NCBI GenBank assembly: GCA_964564845.1
Contig: CAZMCN010000001.1
Coordinates: forward strand, 1 to 58,880
Reading direction: 5' to 3'
Source of the DNA: CAYXPG01 sp964564845
Lineage (GTDB): Bacteria; Planctomycetota; Phycisphaerae; Sedimentisphaerales; Anaerobacaceae
DNA length: 58,880 nucleotides
Below the pieces are notes generated by a model. The model saw only the letters and a program-made list of their open reading frames with translations. It was not told the origin of the DNA and did no database searches. Made by a program: the position numbers and the translations under genes. Below are positions 1-9,000 of this stretch, in pieces (position 1 is the stretch's first letter; every line of letters begins with the position of its first letter).

Positions 1-356
1 CACCTTATGAACGTATGTTTGGAACAGCAAAAATATGCTTTGACCACAATCTTGCCAAGGCAAAACTGCTTCTTATTCTGGGTGGGAAAGCCAACAACAC
101 GCTGATTGATGTAACTTTCAAGGCCATTGCGGACGCGCTGCAGGCTTATGTTGAAGAACACGGGCCAACCAACATACCAGTTGTAATCGGCAGGGGCGGT
201 CCGCAACTGGTAAGGGGCCTTTTAACTATGAAAGAGACCCTGGATTCGCTGGGGCTGCCCTATGTTATATTCGGGCCGGATACTCCGGTAACTCAGGTGG
301 CTGAATACGCCGCCAAAGTCGTTAAGAACTACAAAAGTAATGGAGGTTCGAAATGA
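1..356 (+). CDS. aclB: ATP-citrate lyase, ATP-grasp/CoA-ligase-type subunit, C-terminal end (partial)
   Basis: The reading frame is open at the left edge, so the start lies outside the window. The visible 118 or so residues are the C-terminal CoA-ligase-like part of the small subunit of ATP-citrate lyase, which cleaves citrate with ATP and CoA into acetyl-CoA and oxaloacetate. Seen: a nucleotide-binding-like strand with LLLILGGKANNT, then a conserved arginine-glycine loop, VIGRGGPQLVRGL, followed by VIFGPDTPVT, matching the layout of the eukaryotic enzyme's N-terminal half (RRGGPN...HVFG). The stop overlaps the next start in an ATGA, indicating translational coupling with the large subunit. 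Family assignment rests mainly on that neighbour; a succinyl-CoA synthetase beta subunit would be the alternative. Confidence 0.85.
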   Translation, partial: PYERMFGTAKICFDHNLAKAKLLLILGGKANNTLIDVTFKAIADALQAYVEEHGPTNIPVVIGRGGPQLVRGLLTMKETLDSLGLPYVIFGPDTPVTQVAEYAAKVVKNYKSNGGSK

Positions 357-2428
357 GAGCCAAAAAGTTAAGTGATATTCTTAAAGCTTCAGACCGAGTG
401 GCTGTTTCAAACATCACAGGTAGAGAAGCAAGCAAAGTTACTGTTGTTTCACAGGAGTACTGTGGAAATGTTGTTGGCGGCTGGGCTTTAGGTAAAGGCG
501 GCCAAAGCATCCAGGTCTCGGACGGCGAAAGCGTTCCTGTTTTTTCAACGGTGGAGGATTTGGCCAAGCACTTACCCAGGAAAAAACAGCCTAACAAAGT
601 TATCGTTTACTCTCCTCCGCCGGCTGTTTACGGCGATGTGAAGGAAGTCGTAGAACATCTCGGCAAAACCGTCGAAACTATTTTTGTTATTACCGAACAT
701 GTGTCAATAGAGGTTACGGCAAAGATGGCTCAGATTTGTTCTCAGGCAAATATCGATGTATTAGGCTGTAACACTTTGGGTGTAATAAATACCCTTGATG
801 GTGTTCGAGTTGGGGCAGTCGGCGGCACCGACCCGGCCGAAAGCTTCAAGAAGGGTACTACCGCTATAATATCAAACAGCGGCAATATGGTCAATACTAT
901 GGCCTCGTATCTGCTCAGCGCCGGCATCGGAACCTCGTACGGCATCTCGACCGGAAAGGATTTGTTGATTCTCACTTCTATCAAACGACTGCTTGAGCTG
1001 GCACGGGACGACAAAGATACCCAGCTTGTTGTTGCCTACATCGAACCCGGCGGGTTGTACGAAAAAGAAGCGGTCGAGATGATGAAGCAGACAAAATATC
1101 CCAAGCCCGTCATCGCTTACATTACAGGTGGACTGCTTCAGAAAGGCGGTCTTTCGCTCGGGCATGCCGGTGCAGTTGTCGAAGGAAAAGGAACAAGCGC
1201 CGAAGATAAAATGCAACTCTTCGATGAGTACTTCGGTATCGAACCTTTCGAGCCTGACAAAAAATATGATAAATCACCTGCCCTTACAAAGGCCCTTAAA
1301 AAGGGCATACGTATTACATCGCTGCACCATTTGCCTGCGGCGGCCGCTTTTATTTATGATACACTTCGTATTGAGCGGGATTTTCATCCCTCAAGGCCGC
1401 TGCGGTTAAACCCCTGGTTTTTGAATTATAAAGGTGCTGAAAAGCAACTTCAGAGAAAACTGATTCTGGAGAAAGGTACTATCCCTGAACCCTACAGTTC
1501 CCAGGTAAATCTTATGTTAAAAGAGACCTTCGGAGCAACTCCTCCGAGAAGGGATATGAAGAACGCAAGCTATGTATCTTCCAATGACGGCAAGATTGCC
1601 AGAATTTATGGCTACCGTCTCGACAAACAGATGGAACAGGGCTCTTTTATAAGGTCGTTGTTTTTGGCCTGGACGGGGGAAACCCCGAGGGATTTCGAGG
1701 CCAAATTGCTGGAACAATGTTTTATTGCCGCCCTTACTAACGGGCCCGGCACTATTTCCGCCCAGGGAGCGAAGCTTTCGACCTCAGCTGGAAATTCACC
1801 AAACACTGCTATGATAGCTACGCTGGCCTGCGTGGGCACTGTGCACGGTGGCAACGGTCAAAAGGCGGTTGAGTATCTCATCAGGGTCTTCAAAGATGTG
1901 AACCTTGTCGACCCCTGGGATAAGAATCACGGTCTTGACCTTGAGAAAATTGTTGACAGGGCCGCCAATGATTTTGCCCAACAGAGAGCGATCGCAAAAG
2001 AGGCCGGCGTGAGCTATGAACGTATTCCGTGTCTCGGCCATCCGGTCTTCAGGAATAACCCGGTCAACTATGACCCGCGGGAACAAGCTATGGCTAAGTA
2101 TATGAAAGAGAAGAAGCTGTATAATATCTTCCTTGAATTCTACCATATGCTTACTCACAAAATTAAAGATATGGGCATTGCTCGAAACGTCTGGGCCGTC
2201 AATGTTGATGGTGCCATAGCTTCAACCGTTCTTGCGACTTGCTGGCAGGCGTTGAAGGAAAAAAGAATTTCGATGTCTCGTGTTTGCGATATTGCCTTTA
2301 TGGTCTTTGCAGTCGGCCGCACAGCCGGCGCCGGGGGGGAGTATCTCGACCATCAGGACCACGGCAGTCCAATGGATATGCGAACTGCCGCCAGTGAAGG
2401 TGTTGCACTGACAAAGGCAAAAGATTAA
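353..2428 (+). CDS. aclA: ATP-citrate lyase, large (citrate-synthase-like) subunit
   Basis: This 691-residue protein is a succinyl-CoA ligase alpha-type region (about 1-330) joined to a citrate-synthase-like region (about 410-690), the layout of bacterial AclA. The phosphohistidine loop is visible as GLSLGHAGAVVEGKG with His271. The C-terminal part carries GPGTISAQGAKLSTSAG, CLGHPVFRNNP and GGEYLDHQDHGSPMDMR, typical of citrate cleavage domains. With AclB it splits cytosolic citrate to acetyl-CoA and oxaloacetate, used either in a reductive TCA cycle or for making acetyl-CoA; the window does not decide which. The start follows GGAGG by 6 bases and overlaps the aclB stop by 4. A strong terminator follows. 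The length is somewhat above the roughly 610 residues of green sulfur bacterial AclA. Confidence 0.92.
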   Translation: MRAKKLSDILKASDRVAVSNITGREASKVTVVSQEYCGNVVGGWALGKGGQSIQVSDGESVPVFSTVEDLAKHLPRKKQPNKVIVYSPPPAVYGDVKEVVEHLGKTVETIFVITEHVSIEVTAKMAQICSQANIDVLGCNTLGVINTLDGVRVGAVGGTDPAESFKKGTTAIISNSGNMVNTMASYLLSAGIGTSYGISTGKDLLILTSIKRLLELARDDKDTQLVVAYIEPGGLYEKEAVEMMKQTKYPKPVIAYITGGLLQKGGLSLGHAGAVVEGKGTSAEDKMQLFDEYFGIEPFEPDKKYDKSPALTKALKKGIRITSLHHLPAAAAFIYDTLRIERDFHPSRPLRLNPWFLNYKGAEKQLQRKLILEKGTIPEPYSSQVNLMLKETFGATPPRRDMKNASYVSSNDGKIARIYGYRLDKQMEQGSFIRSLFLAWTGETPRDFEAKLLEQCFIAALTNGPGTISAQGAKLSTSAGNSPNTAMIATLACVGTVHGGNGQKAVEYLIRVFKDVNLVDPWDKNHGLDLEKIVDRAANDFAQQRAIAKEAGVSYERIPCLGHPVFRNNPVNYDPREQAMAKYMKEKKLYNIFLEFYHMLTHKIKDMGIARNVWAVNVDGAIASTVLATCWQALKEKRISMSRVCDIAFMVFAVGRTAGAGGEYLDHQDHGSPMDMRTAASEGVALTKAKD

Positions 2429-2470
2429 ACGGCTGATGTAAGAGTTTAACTCTTTTTGAGGTTTGTTGAG

Positions 2471-2503
2471 CTGCTCTCTCATTTTTCGAGAGAGCAGTTT
2501 TTT
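2471..2503 (+). terminator. Intrinsic terminator after aclBA
   Basis: A perfect 10-bp stem (2471-2480 with 2488-2497), 7-base loop, followed by six T residues. It ends the ATP-citrate lyase operon. The T-run overlaps the stop codon of the convergent hisA gene (2502-2504), so the two units are packed end to end. Confidence 0.9.
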
Positions 2504-3215
2504 ATTTGGCGGCCTTGATGGCGTCGGCAAGTCTGAGAGTGCCTTCGTATAATGCCCTGCCTATTATTGCCGCTTCGATTCCTAAAGCGGCCAGTTTCTT
2601 TATATCCGCAGTCTCGGTAACTCCGCCAGCTGCTACCACCGGTATATCTACCGCTTCTGCAAGTGTTTTTGTTCTTTCTAAGTTTGGCCCTGCCATCATT
2701 CCGTCTTTGTTGATGTCGGTATATATTATCGCAGCGATGGGCAGCTTGGCAGCCCTGGCTGCAAAATCCAGTAATTGTTGAGGGTTGTCCTTTGTCCAGC
2801 CATGGGTTGCTATTTTTGAACCTCGCCCGTCAAGACCCAGCACCAGTCTGCCGGCAAACTTCCGGGCCATCTCGCTAAACCACTCAAAGTCACTGATGGC
2901 TTTTGTTGCGATTATTACCCGCTCTATCGGCAGAGCGAGTAATTGTTGTATGGAGTTTTCGTCTCTGATTCCACCGCCGACCTCAATTTTCAATTGTCCA
3001 GGTGCCGCTATTGCCGATATTGTCTCGGTATTTACGGGTCTGCCTACTTTGGCGCCGTCCAAATCGACGATATGCAGCCAGTGAGCCCCTGCAGTAATAA
3101 AGTGGCGTGCCTGTTTGACGGGGTCGTGCTTGTAGATTATCCGGCGGTGATAGTCGCCCTGGATTAGCCTGGCGCATTTGCCGTCCATCAGGTCAATCGC
3201 CGGTATGATATACAT
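2502..3215 (-). CDS. hisA: Phosphoribosylformimino-AICAR ribotide isomerase HisA
   Basis: HisA catalyses the Amadori-type ring opening of ProFAR in the fourth step of histidine synthesis. The 237-residue length and the half-barrel repeats fit the family. Seen: N-terminal AIDLMDGKCARLIQG with the catalytic Asp after AI, GGGIRDENSIQQLL in the first phosphate-binding half, GLDGRGSKIATHGWTK and YTDINKDGMMAGPN with the second catalytic Asp, then VVAAGGVTE and AAIIGRALYEGTL in the second phosphate site. It stands alone, with no other his genes nearby; planctomycete his genes are often scattered, so this is not alarming. A promoter-like sequence lies about 55 bases upstream of the start, which is preceded by GAGG. 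Confidence 0.95.
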   Translation of the reverse strand: MYIIPAIDLMDGKCARLIQGDYHRRIIYKHDPVKQARHFITAGAHWLHIVDLDGAKVGRPVNTETISAIAAPGQLKIEVGGGIRDENSIQQLLALPIERVIIATKAISDFEWFSEMARKFAGRLVLGLDGRGSKIATHGWTKDNPQQLLDFAARAAKLPIAAIIYTDINKDGMMAGPNLERTKTLAEAVDIPVVAAGGVTETADIKKLAALGIEAAIIGRALYEGTLRLADAIKAAK

Positions 3216-3268
3216 CTGTGAACCTCAAAAATATCCCAATTTTGAAATCCCTGAAAGCTGTTTGTTGA

Positions 3269-3297
3269 ATTTTAGACGAATGCTTTTTTGGTTTCAA
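3269..3297 (-). promoter_or_regulatory. Putative sigma-70-type promoter of hisA
   Basis: On the minus strand TTGAAA (3297-3292) and TAAAAT (3274-3269) are separated by 17 bases. Predicted transcription start is near 3262, about 47 bases before the hisA ATG. Pattern-only call. Confidence 0.55.
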
Positions 3298-3705
3298 CAG
3301 ATTTTGTTGACTTTTATTTGAAAAGCGGAATTTTATCAATTAGCTGTTGACCTGCGATATTGCCGGCTGCTTTGGCTGGACAGGAGTTGTCTTTATTATC
3401 AGGTGTCAGAGCAAGATACTTGACTTGAGTATAATATTCTTGCAAATTAAGTTTATTGGTTGTATAAAGCGTAGAGGCTGTCCTGTGGAAGTTTGTGTAG
3501 GCCAGGTGTTTTGGACACGGTCTGCGGGATGAATTGCTGTGTTGTTATACCCTTAAGGGTAATAAATTCCCGCGACGGGGATTGTAACTTATTGTTTTAA
3601 AGGTACTTGCCCCCGAACAAACGGGTAATTTCAATCGTGAGCACTATAAAAGGTTTGAGTTTTTGTTGAAATGCAAAATGTTGGAAGAATGGAGGTGAAG
3701 GAAAA
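3298..3705. other. Intergenic stretch with a 14-bp palindrome and a small hairpin
   Basis: No convincing gene. Directly visible are a perfect 14-bp palindrome (TACCCTTAAGGGTA, 3548-3561) and, just after it, a CCCG/CGGG mini-hairpin (3569-3579). They lie about 130-155 bases upstream of the lipoprotein start and could be an operator or part of a leader. A short open frame at 3347-3532 has no ribosome site or recognisable product. Confidence 0.35.
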
Positions 3706-4494
3706 ATGTTAATTGAAGGATTGAATTCAAATGTCAAAATTTACATTCTGGGCTTGCTGGTGTTGAGTTTGTTTATTGGTTCCTGCAAAAAGTCTGTGCC
3801 CGAAGAGCCCGCCGAGATTAAGGCTAAAAGCGAGGATGTGACTGAGCCGGAGGTTATAAAAGAACCTGCTGAAGATGTTAACGGGAATGTGGCGCTTCCG
3901 ACCGAACTACCCGAGCCGGCGTACACAGGTATACCTGAGAAGATCCTGAGGATACCAAACCTGGAAGAGCCTATGCAACAGGTACGTCCACCGTTTTATG
4001 TTCCTGAAGGCACAAAAAACGTTGCCTTAAACAAGCCGATAACCAGCAGCGACGAAGAACCTATTGTCGGCTGGCTCGAAATGATTACCGACGGTAAAAA
4101 GGCGGCAGATACCGAGTCCGGGGCTGCCAACTATGTCGTGTTACATCCTTCTTTGCAGAGCGTTACTATTGACCTGGAGGCTGAGTACGAGATATATGCC
4201 ATTCTTCTATGGCATTTCCACAGTCGGGCCCGTGTTTATTATGATGTGATTGTGCAGGCTGCCGACGATGCCGATTTTGTTACGAACGTTCGGACACTGT
4301 TCAACAACGACGATGATAACTCTGCCGGTCTTGGCTTTGGCTCCGACAAGCATTATGTCGAATCGGCTGAGGGTAAGCTTATTGATGCCGGAGGCGTGTC
4401 TGCCCGTTATGTCCGCCTTTACAGCAACGGCAACAGTGAAAATAGTGATAATCATTATGTCGAAGTGGAAGTTTTTGGCCAACCCGTAAATTGA
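3706..4494 (+). CDS. Lipoprotein with a discoidin-like (F5/8 type C) domain
   Basis: The 262-residue product begins with a hydrophobic segment ending in the lipobox LFIGSC (Cys about residue 27), so it should be an outer-membrane or periplasmic lipoprotein. Residues 28-100 are a proline- and acid-rich linker. From about 105 it reads NVALNKPITSSDEEP..., ITDGKKAADTESGA, VTIDLEAEYEIYAILLWHF and ARYVRLYSNGNSENSDNHYVEVEVFG. This is the pattern of F5/8 type C carbohydrate-binding jelly rolls: an opening ALNKP..SS, a middle D(L)E..Y.I..I and a closing RYVRLY...E.EVFG. Start is supported by GGAGG 11 bases upstream. The ligand is unknown; binding to a cell-surface or environmental glycan is inferred. 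Confidence 0.8.
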   Translation: MLIEGLNSNVKIYILGLLVLSLFIGSCKKSVPEEPAEIKAKSEDVTEPEVIKEPAEDVNGNVALPTELPEPAYTGIPEKILRIPNLEEPMQQVRPPFYVPEGTKNVALNKPITSSDEEPIVGWLEMITDGKKAADTESGAANYVVLHPSLQSVTIDLEAEYEIYAILLWHFHSRARVYYDVIVQAADDADFVTNVRTLFNNDDDNSAGLGFGSDKHYVESAEGKLIDAGGVSARYVRLYSNGNSENSDNHYVEVEVFGQPVN

Positions 4495-4613
4495 AATCTT
4501 CGACAGTATCTTACGCCGGCATTTTGGGCGGGGCTGCGGGTAGAGTGTATCCTGCGATGTCCTGGTTTTGCGCTGCCTGGTGGTTACCTTTTTAACTGCT
4601 AATATCCTTGCAG

Positions 4614-4642
4614 TTGGTCTTTGTCGAATGTATATGTATAGA
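4614..4642 (+). promoter_or_regulatory. Possible tRNA-Ser promoter
   Basis: TTGGTC (4614-4619) and TATAGA (4637-4642), 17 bases apart, end 16 bases before the tRNA 5' end. Overlapping alternative -10 boxes exist, so this is weak. Confidence 0.4.
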
Positions 4643-4658
4643 TTATCAATGCTGATAT

Positions 4659-4746
4659 GGAGAGGTGTCCGAGCGGCTTAAGGAGCCGGTCTCGAAAACC
4701 GGTGTGCCCTTTACGGGTACCGCGGGTTCGAATCCCGCCCTCTCCG
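4659..4746 (+). tRNA. tRNA-Ser (anticodon CGA)
   Basis: An 88-base class II tRNA. The acceptor stem GGAGAGG pairs with CCTCTCC, and discriminator G follows. The anticodon arm is a GCCGGT/ACCGGT-type stem with loop CTCGAAA, giving CGA, which reads UCG. A variable arm (GTGCCCTTTACGGGTAC) forms a stem, as expected for serine. The T arm is GCGGGTTCGAATCCCGC. No CCA is encoded. Confidence 0.95.
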
Positions 4747-4781
4747 ATTTTTAATTTGCCGTTGAGTCTGCCACAATTGTT

Positions 4782-5459
4782 TTATGCCGGCGAGGGCGAC
4801 TGAGCTGTTTTACCCACTGTGGGAAAATCTCCCTTGTCGCTCAGCAGTGCTTGTAAAATGTCAAAGATTGTTACCAACCCCTGAACCTTGCCCTCCTTGT
4901 CCACTACAGGCAAAGCACATCCGCCAAATTGACACATATTTCCTATTACGGCCGATAATGATGTTTCCGGTTTTACCGTGCGAACAGACCTGCTCATTAT
5001 CCACTTAATCTTGATTTGAAGGGTAGCATCGTCCAGCGATCGGCGCCACTTGGCAAATACAGGTCGAAGGTAGGGGCTAAACGCTCCTGTCAGGTCTGAT
5101 TTGGATACAATACCTTCCAGGGCACCGTCGCCGCCCACCATCATATAGCTGCTATTGGCCTGCTGCATCTTTGCCAGTGCCGCTGTCAGTATGGAGATGA
5201 ATACTCTTTCAAGCAGTATCGCAGCTCCACAGCCCGCCACCGCCAAAATTATTACCAACGGCACACTTTGGGCAGCTATAAAAACTCCGCAGATGCCGCC
5301 TGCGACAACACCTGCAATGCCGACCAGAAGTACCCTGAAGCCTAATCCGCCGAGCCAGACAAACAGCCCGGCCAGAAGACAGAGTAATCCTGAGCCGACC
5401 AAAAGGCCCGGATTGAACCACACTGCCAATTGTTCAAATTTCTGGACAAGTTCCAGCAT
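4782..5459 (-). CDS. Membrane protein with C-terminal CBS domain(s)
   Basis: The 225-residue protein has hydrophobic, Gly/Ala-rich membrane segments in the first 90 residues (GLLVGSGLLCLLAGLF, then VLLVGIAGVVAGGICGVF, then a third). The rest resembles a CBS pair: an upstream half with MMVGGDGALEGIVSKSDLTG and a better conserved half reading WIMSRSVRTVKPETSLSAV...GGCALPVVDKEGKVQGLVTIFDIL. CBS domains usually bind adenine nucleotides and regulate an attached activity. Here no catalytic or channel domain is present, so it may be a membrane-tethered sensor or partner. It sits alone between two tRNA genes. GAGG precedes the start. Confidence 0.75.
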   Translation of the reverse strand: MLELVQKFEQLAVWFNPGLLVGSGLLCLLAGLFVWLGGLGFRVLLVGIAGVVAGGICGVFIAAQSVPLVIILAVAGCGAAILLERVFISILTAALAKMQQANSSYMMVGGDGALEGIVSKSDLTGAFSPYLRPVFAKWRRSLDDATLQIKIKWIMSRSVRTVKPETSLSAVIGNMCQFGGCALPVVDKEGKVQGLVTIFDILQALLSDKGDFPTVGKTAQSPSPA

Positions 5460-5621
5460 AAGGCCTCACTTTGCCGCTGCAAACTCGTGCACAAACTGAA
5501 AAAACAACACCAACAACTAAATTATTTATCGGCCTATCTGCACATTTTTCGTTAAATAGTTATTCTTTTGGTGGATATGAGGCTGAAAAATGCAGGCTTG
5601 CGCCCCAGGGGGCGGATTTAA

Positions 5622-5706
5622 TGCGGATGAGAGGAGTCGAACCTCCACGAGCTAAAAGCCCACAGGCACCTGAAGCCTGCGCGTCTGCCAATTCCGCCGC
5701 ATCCGC
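5622..5706 (-). tRNA. tRNA-Leu (anticodon CAG)
   Basis: An 85-base class II tRNA on the minus strand. Acceptor stem GCGGATG pairs with CATCCGC, discriminator A. The anticodon stem CAGGC/GCCTG encloses loop TTCAGGT, giving CAG, which reads CUG. A long variable arm and a T arm of GGAGGTTCGACTCCTC type are present. No encoded CCA. Confidence 0.95.
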
Positions 5707-5718
5707 AGCGGAATGTAA

Positions 5719-5746
5719 ATATTATCAAATCTTATCGTTTCGTCAA
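5719..5746 (-). promoter_or_regulatory. Promoter of tRNA-Leu
   Basis: TTGACG (5746-5741) and TAATAT (5724-5719) on the minus strand are 16 bases apart, and the -10 box ends 12 bases before the tRNA 5' end. Spacing and sequence fit a sigma-70-type stable RNA promoter. Confidence 0.65.
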
Positions 5747-5952
5747 GCATCTTTACCTTTTTCGATACTTAGCAATAGTTATGTCAAATTACCTGTTATG
5801 GTCAACGTATGTTCAAAACGTTCGCCTTTTTTACAAATCTTTTAAGTTTTTGATATTACAAGGCTTATAGATTCACAGTCTTTGCGATTTTAAGGGCTAT
5901 TTGGGTTTTTGGTTGTAGTAAGGTTGTAGATTTGGGCTGAGTATGGAAGATT

Positions 5953-5990
5953 AAAAAAAGGGCTGCAATTTTATGCTCACAGCCCTTTTA
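5953..5990 (-). terminator. Intrinsic terminator of the 1322-residue dockerin gene
   Basis: Read on the minus strand, GGGCTG and CAGCCC form a stem around a 13-base loop, followed by seven T residues, 31 bases after the stop codon at 6021. A-rich flanks on the other side mean it could also work on the plus strand. The rest of the 5747-6020 gap holds nothing else that I can identify. Confidence 0.8.
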
Positions 5991-6020
5991 GTTTAGAATT
6001 AAAATATGTCACGAGCTAAT

Positions 6021-9000
6021 TTACGGACAAAAAGTCAGCCATTGTAAGGCAAATATCTTCAAATCCTTGTTGCTGACAATCCCGTCACAGTTCAGGTCTG
6101 AGTTGTTGTAACCACCGGCTGGGCCAACCCACAACCAGTCATCCGCAAAGTCGGCATAGTCTATGCAGTTGATTATCCAGTCAGTATTGTAATTGGCACA
6201 GGTAGAACATACATTAGGATCAGTGAACAGGATAAACGACATATCTGCACTTTTGCCTGTCTGGTCATGAAGCTCTTCCCAGACCCACTCACCGCTCGCA
6301 GGTTCTGTATAGCCGCTAACGGCATCGTCATTGAACGTATGCTTGTGGTTGGTCCATCCCCACGGGTAGAGCGGATCATTAGTTTCGTATATAGCCTGCA
6401 CACTGAGCCAGAAGACCCTGTTGTAATCAGGCTGGCGGAACCAATTCGCATCAGGAATTCTGACCGAATAGCGGAAAACCGGCTCATTAGGCGCTCCATG
6501 TGGATGTTTGTCATACCCTACCAGCACTTCGTCATACTCGAAAGCATCATATTGCCAGATTACCTCTCCTGGATGGCTGTAAGGATAGGTATTGTCCGGG
6601 TCGTCGGTCGCCACATCTGTCCAAATCTTAAGCTCAAAACGGTCCGGCGATACCGGCAGAGGCATCCATGGGCCGGTACAACCTGCTTTGTAGTGATAGC
6701 CAATATAGGAGCCCCACCAGACCGCAGCCGTCACAGGTGTTCTTCGCTCACAGCGCCAATCATCAGCAACGATGATATTAGGATCACCCTTATCGTTCAT
6801 GGAATTCACATCCTCGTAGTGTGGCCAGTGGTGGATGTCGGTAAACGGCTGCTCCCACTTAATGTAATTCGGGTCGGTGTCAAGTTCAAAGGCTACGTCA
6901 AAGCTCTCATTCCAGAGAGGATCTTTAATCGGCGTGATATCGCATGGGTCAACCTTAAGGCCGGCCACAGGCTCTTCATGTAGAACGAACCTCACGGCAT
7001 CATCGTTCCAGCTCCACGGTCGTGTCTTCCAGCCCCAGGGGTAGTAAACAGAGACATCATTGGGATAAATGGCTGTGATGCTGAGCCAGTAAATATCATC
7101 TTGAGTCATATCGTTGAAATCATCCTGCCAGAATACTTCACATGGGTCCAAATCAACATAATACTGATAGCACACGTCCGAAGGATACTGGGTGCAGTAG
7201 TAATCACAGCCAACCTCCTCGACCTCGACCCGTGCAGCGGGCACGGTAAAGGCGTGCAGCAATGTTTCCGGATGGCTGTAGTTAGGTTCTGGTGGAAGGC
7301 CCGCAGGTACATTACTCCAAAAGCCAAACCGCCAGGCCACCGGCAGAACCGGAGGCATATCTCCCTGGCCCCCCGGACATTCCCAGTTGGTATATGAACC
7401 CCACCAGTGAATGCTTGTAACCGGCATAGAGCCGAGGCAATGCCAGTCGTCAGCGACCATGTTCCATTTGCTTTTCGGCGACGTTACGGGGCCGGAATCG
7501 TACGAATCCCAGGTGTCCACAGGGTCTGTGGTGAAGTCCACCTTATAACCCAGAGCACTTGTAAGCTGCGCACCAGCGCCCCATATACCCTGTGGCTGCT
7601 GGAAATTCTCTGGAAAGCCCCATTGGTTATTGGCCAGTTTTATGTCAGTAGCCGGTCCTGGTTGTAGGGTCACCACTGTGCCCATATCCGGGTCAAGGGG
7701 TGAAAGAATCCATTGCGGCGCAACCGGTGCGCCCCAGCCGGTTCCTGTCCACGGGCTTACAACTATGTTGTTGATAAGACCCCACGAGGGATAGTTTCTA
7801 TCGAAGTTTGGCGAGGTATTGGTATCAAGAACAACGCTCAGAAAATACGGTGTTGAAACAGCGCTGATATGCTGAATGCTGTGTACGCCTATGTTGGTTT
7901 CCAAGGTCCCGTTACCCCAGTCCAAACCACCCCAGCCCCATGCCACGCCACCTAAGGCAGTAGCATTGTCTATAACGGGGGGGCCTCCGGCCGGGTCGGG
8001 CTGTACCAGTGGGTCACTTAAAAGCCCGTTGCCACCATTGACCTGATTCCAATAGAGTCCATTGGGAGTCAAGTTCACGCAGAACAAATCCCAATAACCT
8101 TTTCCGCCTCCGACCTGCAGAGGAGCAATTCGTCCTCCATCTGCTGCGGAGCCCATCATCGCCGGTATCTCTTCCAACCATTCAAGGTATGCCGGTTCAT
8201 CCCAGCCCCAGTACGTTGGTACCTCGGCACAGGGCTCAATAGGTATTGGCGGCTGGGACCACTTCAGATTTGGTACCGGCTGCTTAGGAGGTTCAGGCGG
8301 TTCAGTTGTAATCATAAATGCCATATCAATCGAGTTTGGATGGTACGGATGGTTATCTGGATACCTCAGCTCAAACCATTCGGCTTCGAGGTAAACAGCA
8401 TCGTCGTTCCAATGCATGTATGAGGTTTTCCAGCCAAACTCAGGTTGAGGAGGCATACATGGGTCAACTGAAACGGAAATATCGAGCCAGTAAGTAACTG
8501 GATTGCAGGGGTCGCCCTGCTGCATGAAGGCATCAACCGGGTCGATGAAGATGTCATACCGGTATATCTGCCTATCGCCATATTGTAGCAGTTGACCTTC
8601 ATAAGGATCCCACCACCACTCAAAGTTTGGATCCGTTAGTTCGCTATGGAACGTTTCATTGAAGTCACCTGCGAAGAAATCCTTCTCCCACAGCGGCGAC
8701 TCATTCGGCATACTATAGCCTGTCGGGCTTTGTTCGGCAGGAATGTCGCTGTGGATGCTGAGGTGAATCTTTATGATATTGCCTTTTATGTCATTCTTCC
8801 ACGAACCCCAGAAATGCACGTCTGTAATCAGCCCGGTTGAGATGCATTTGAAATCGTCAGCCAGGACACGTTGAAATCCATCGCTGTCGTCACAACGGAT
8901 ATCGATACCATTTTTGGTTTCATCCGGCATTTGTACCCATTTGGTTGTCTCACTTATACTCGTGCTTGTAATCGCCCAGATTGAGGTCACACCATCGTCT

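Noticed and set aside
3347..3532. 61-codon open frame upstream of the lipoprotein
   Set aside because: No ribosome site, odd composition, not near a promoter-like element.
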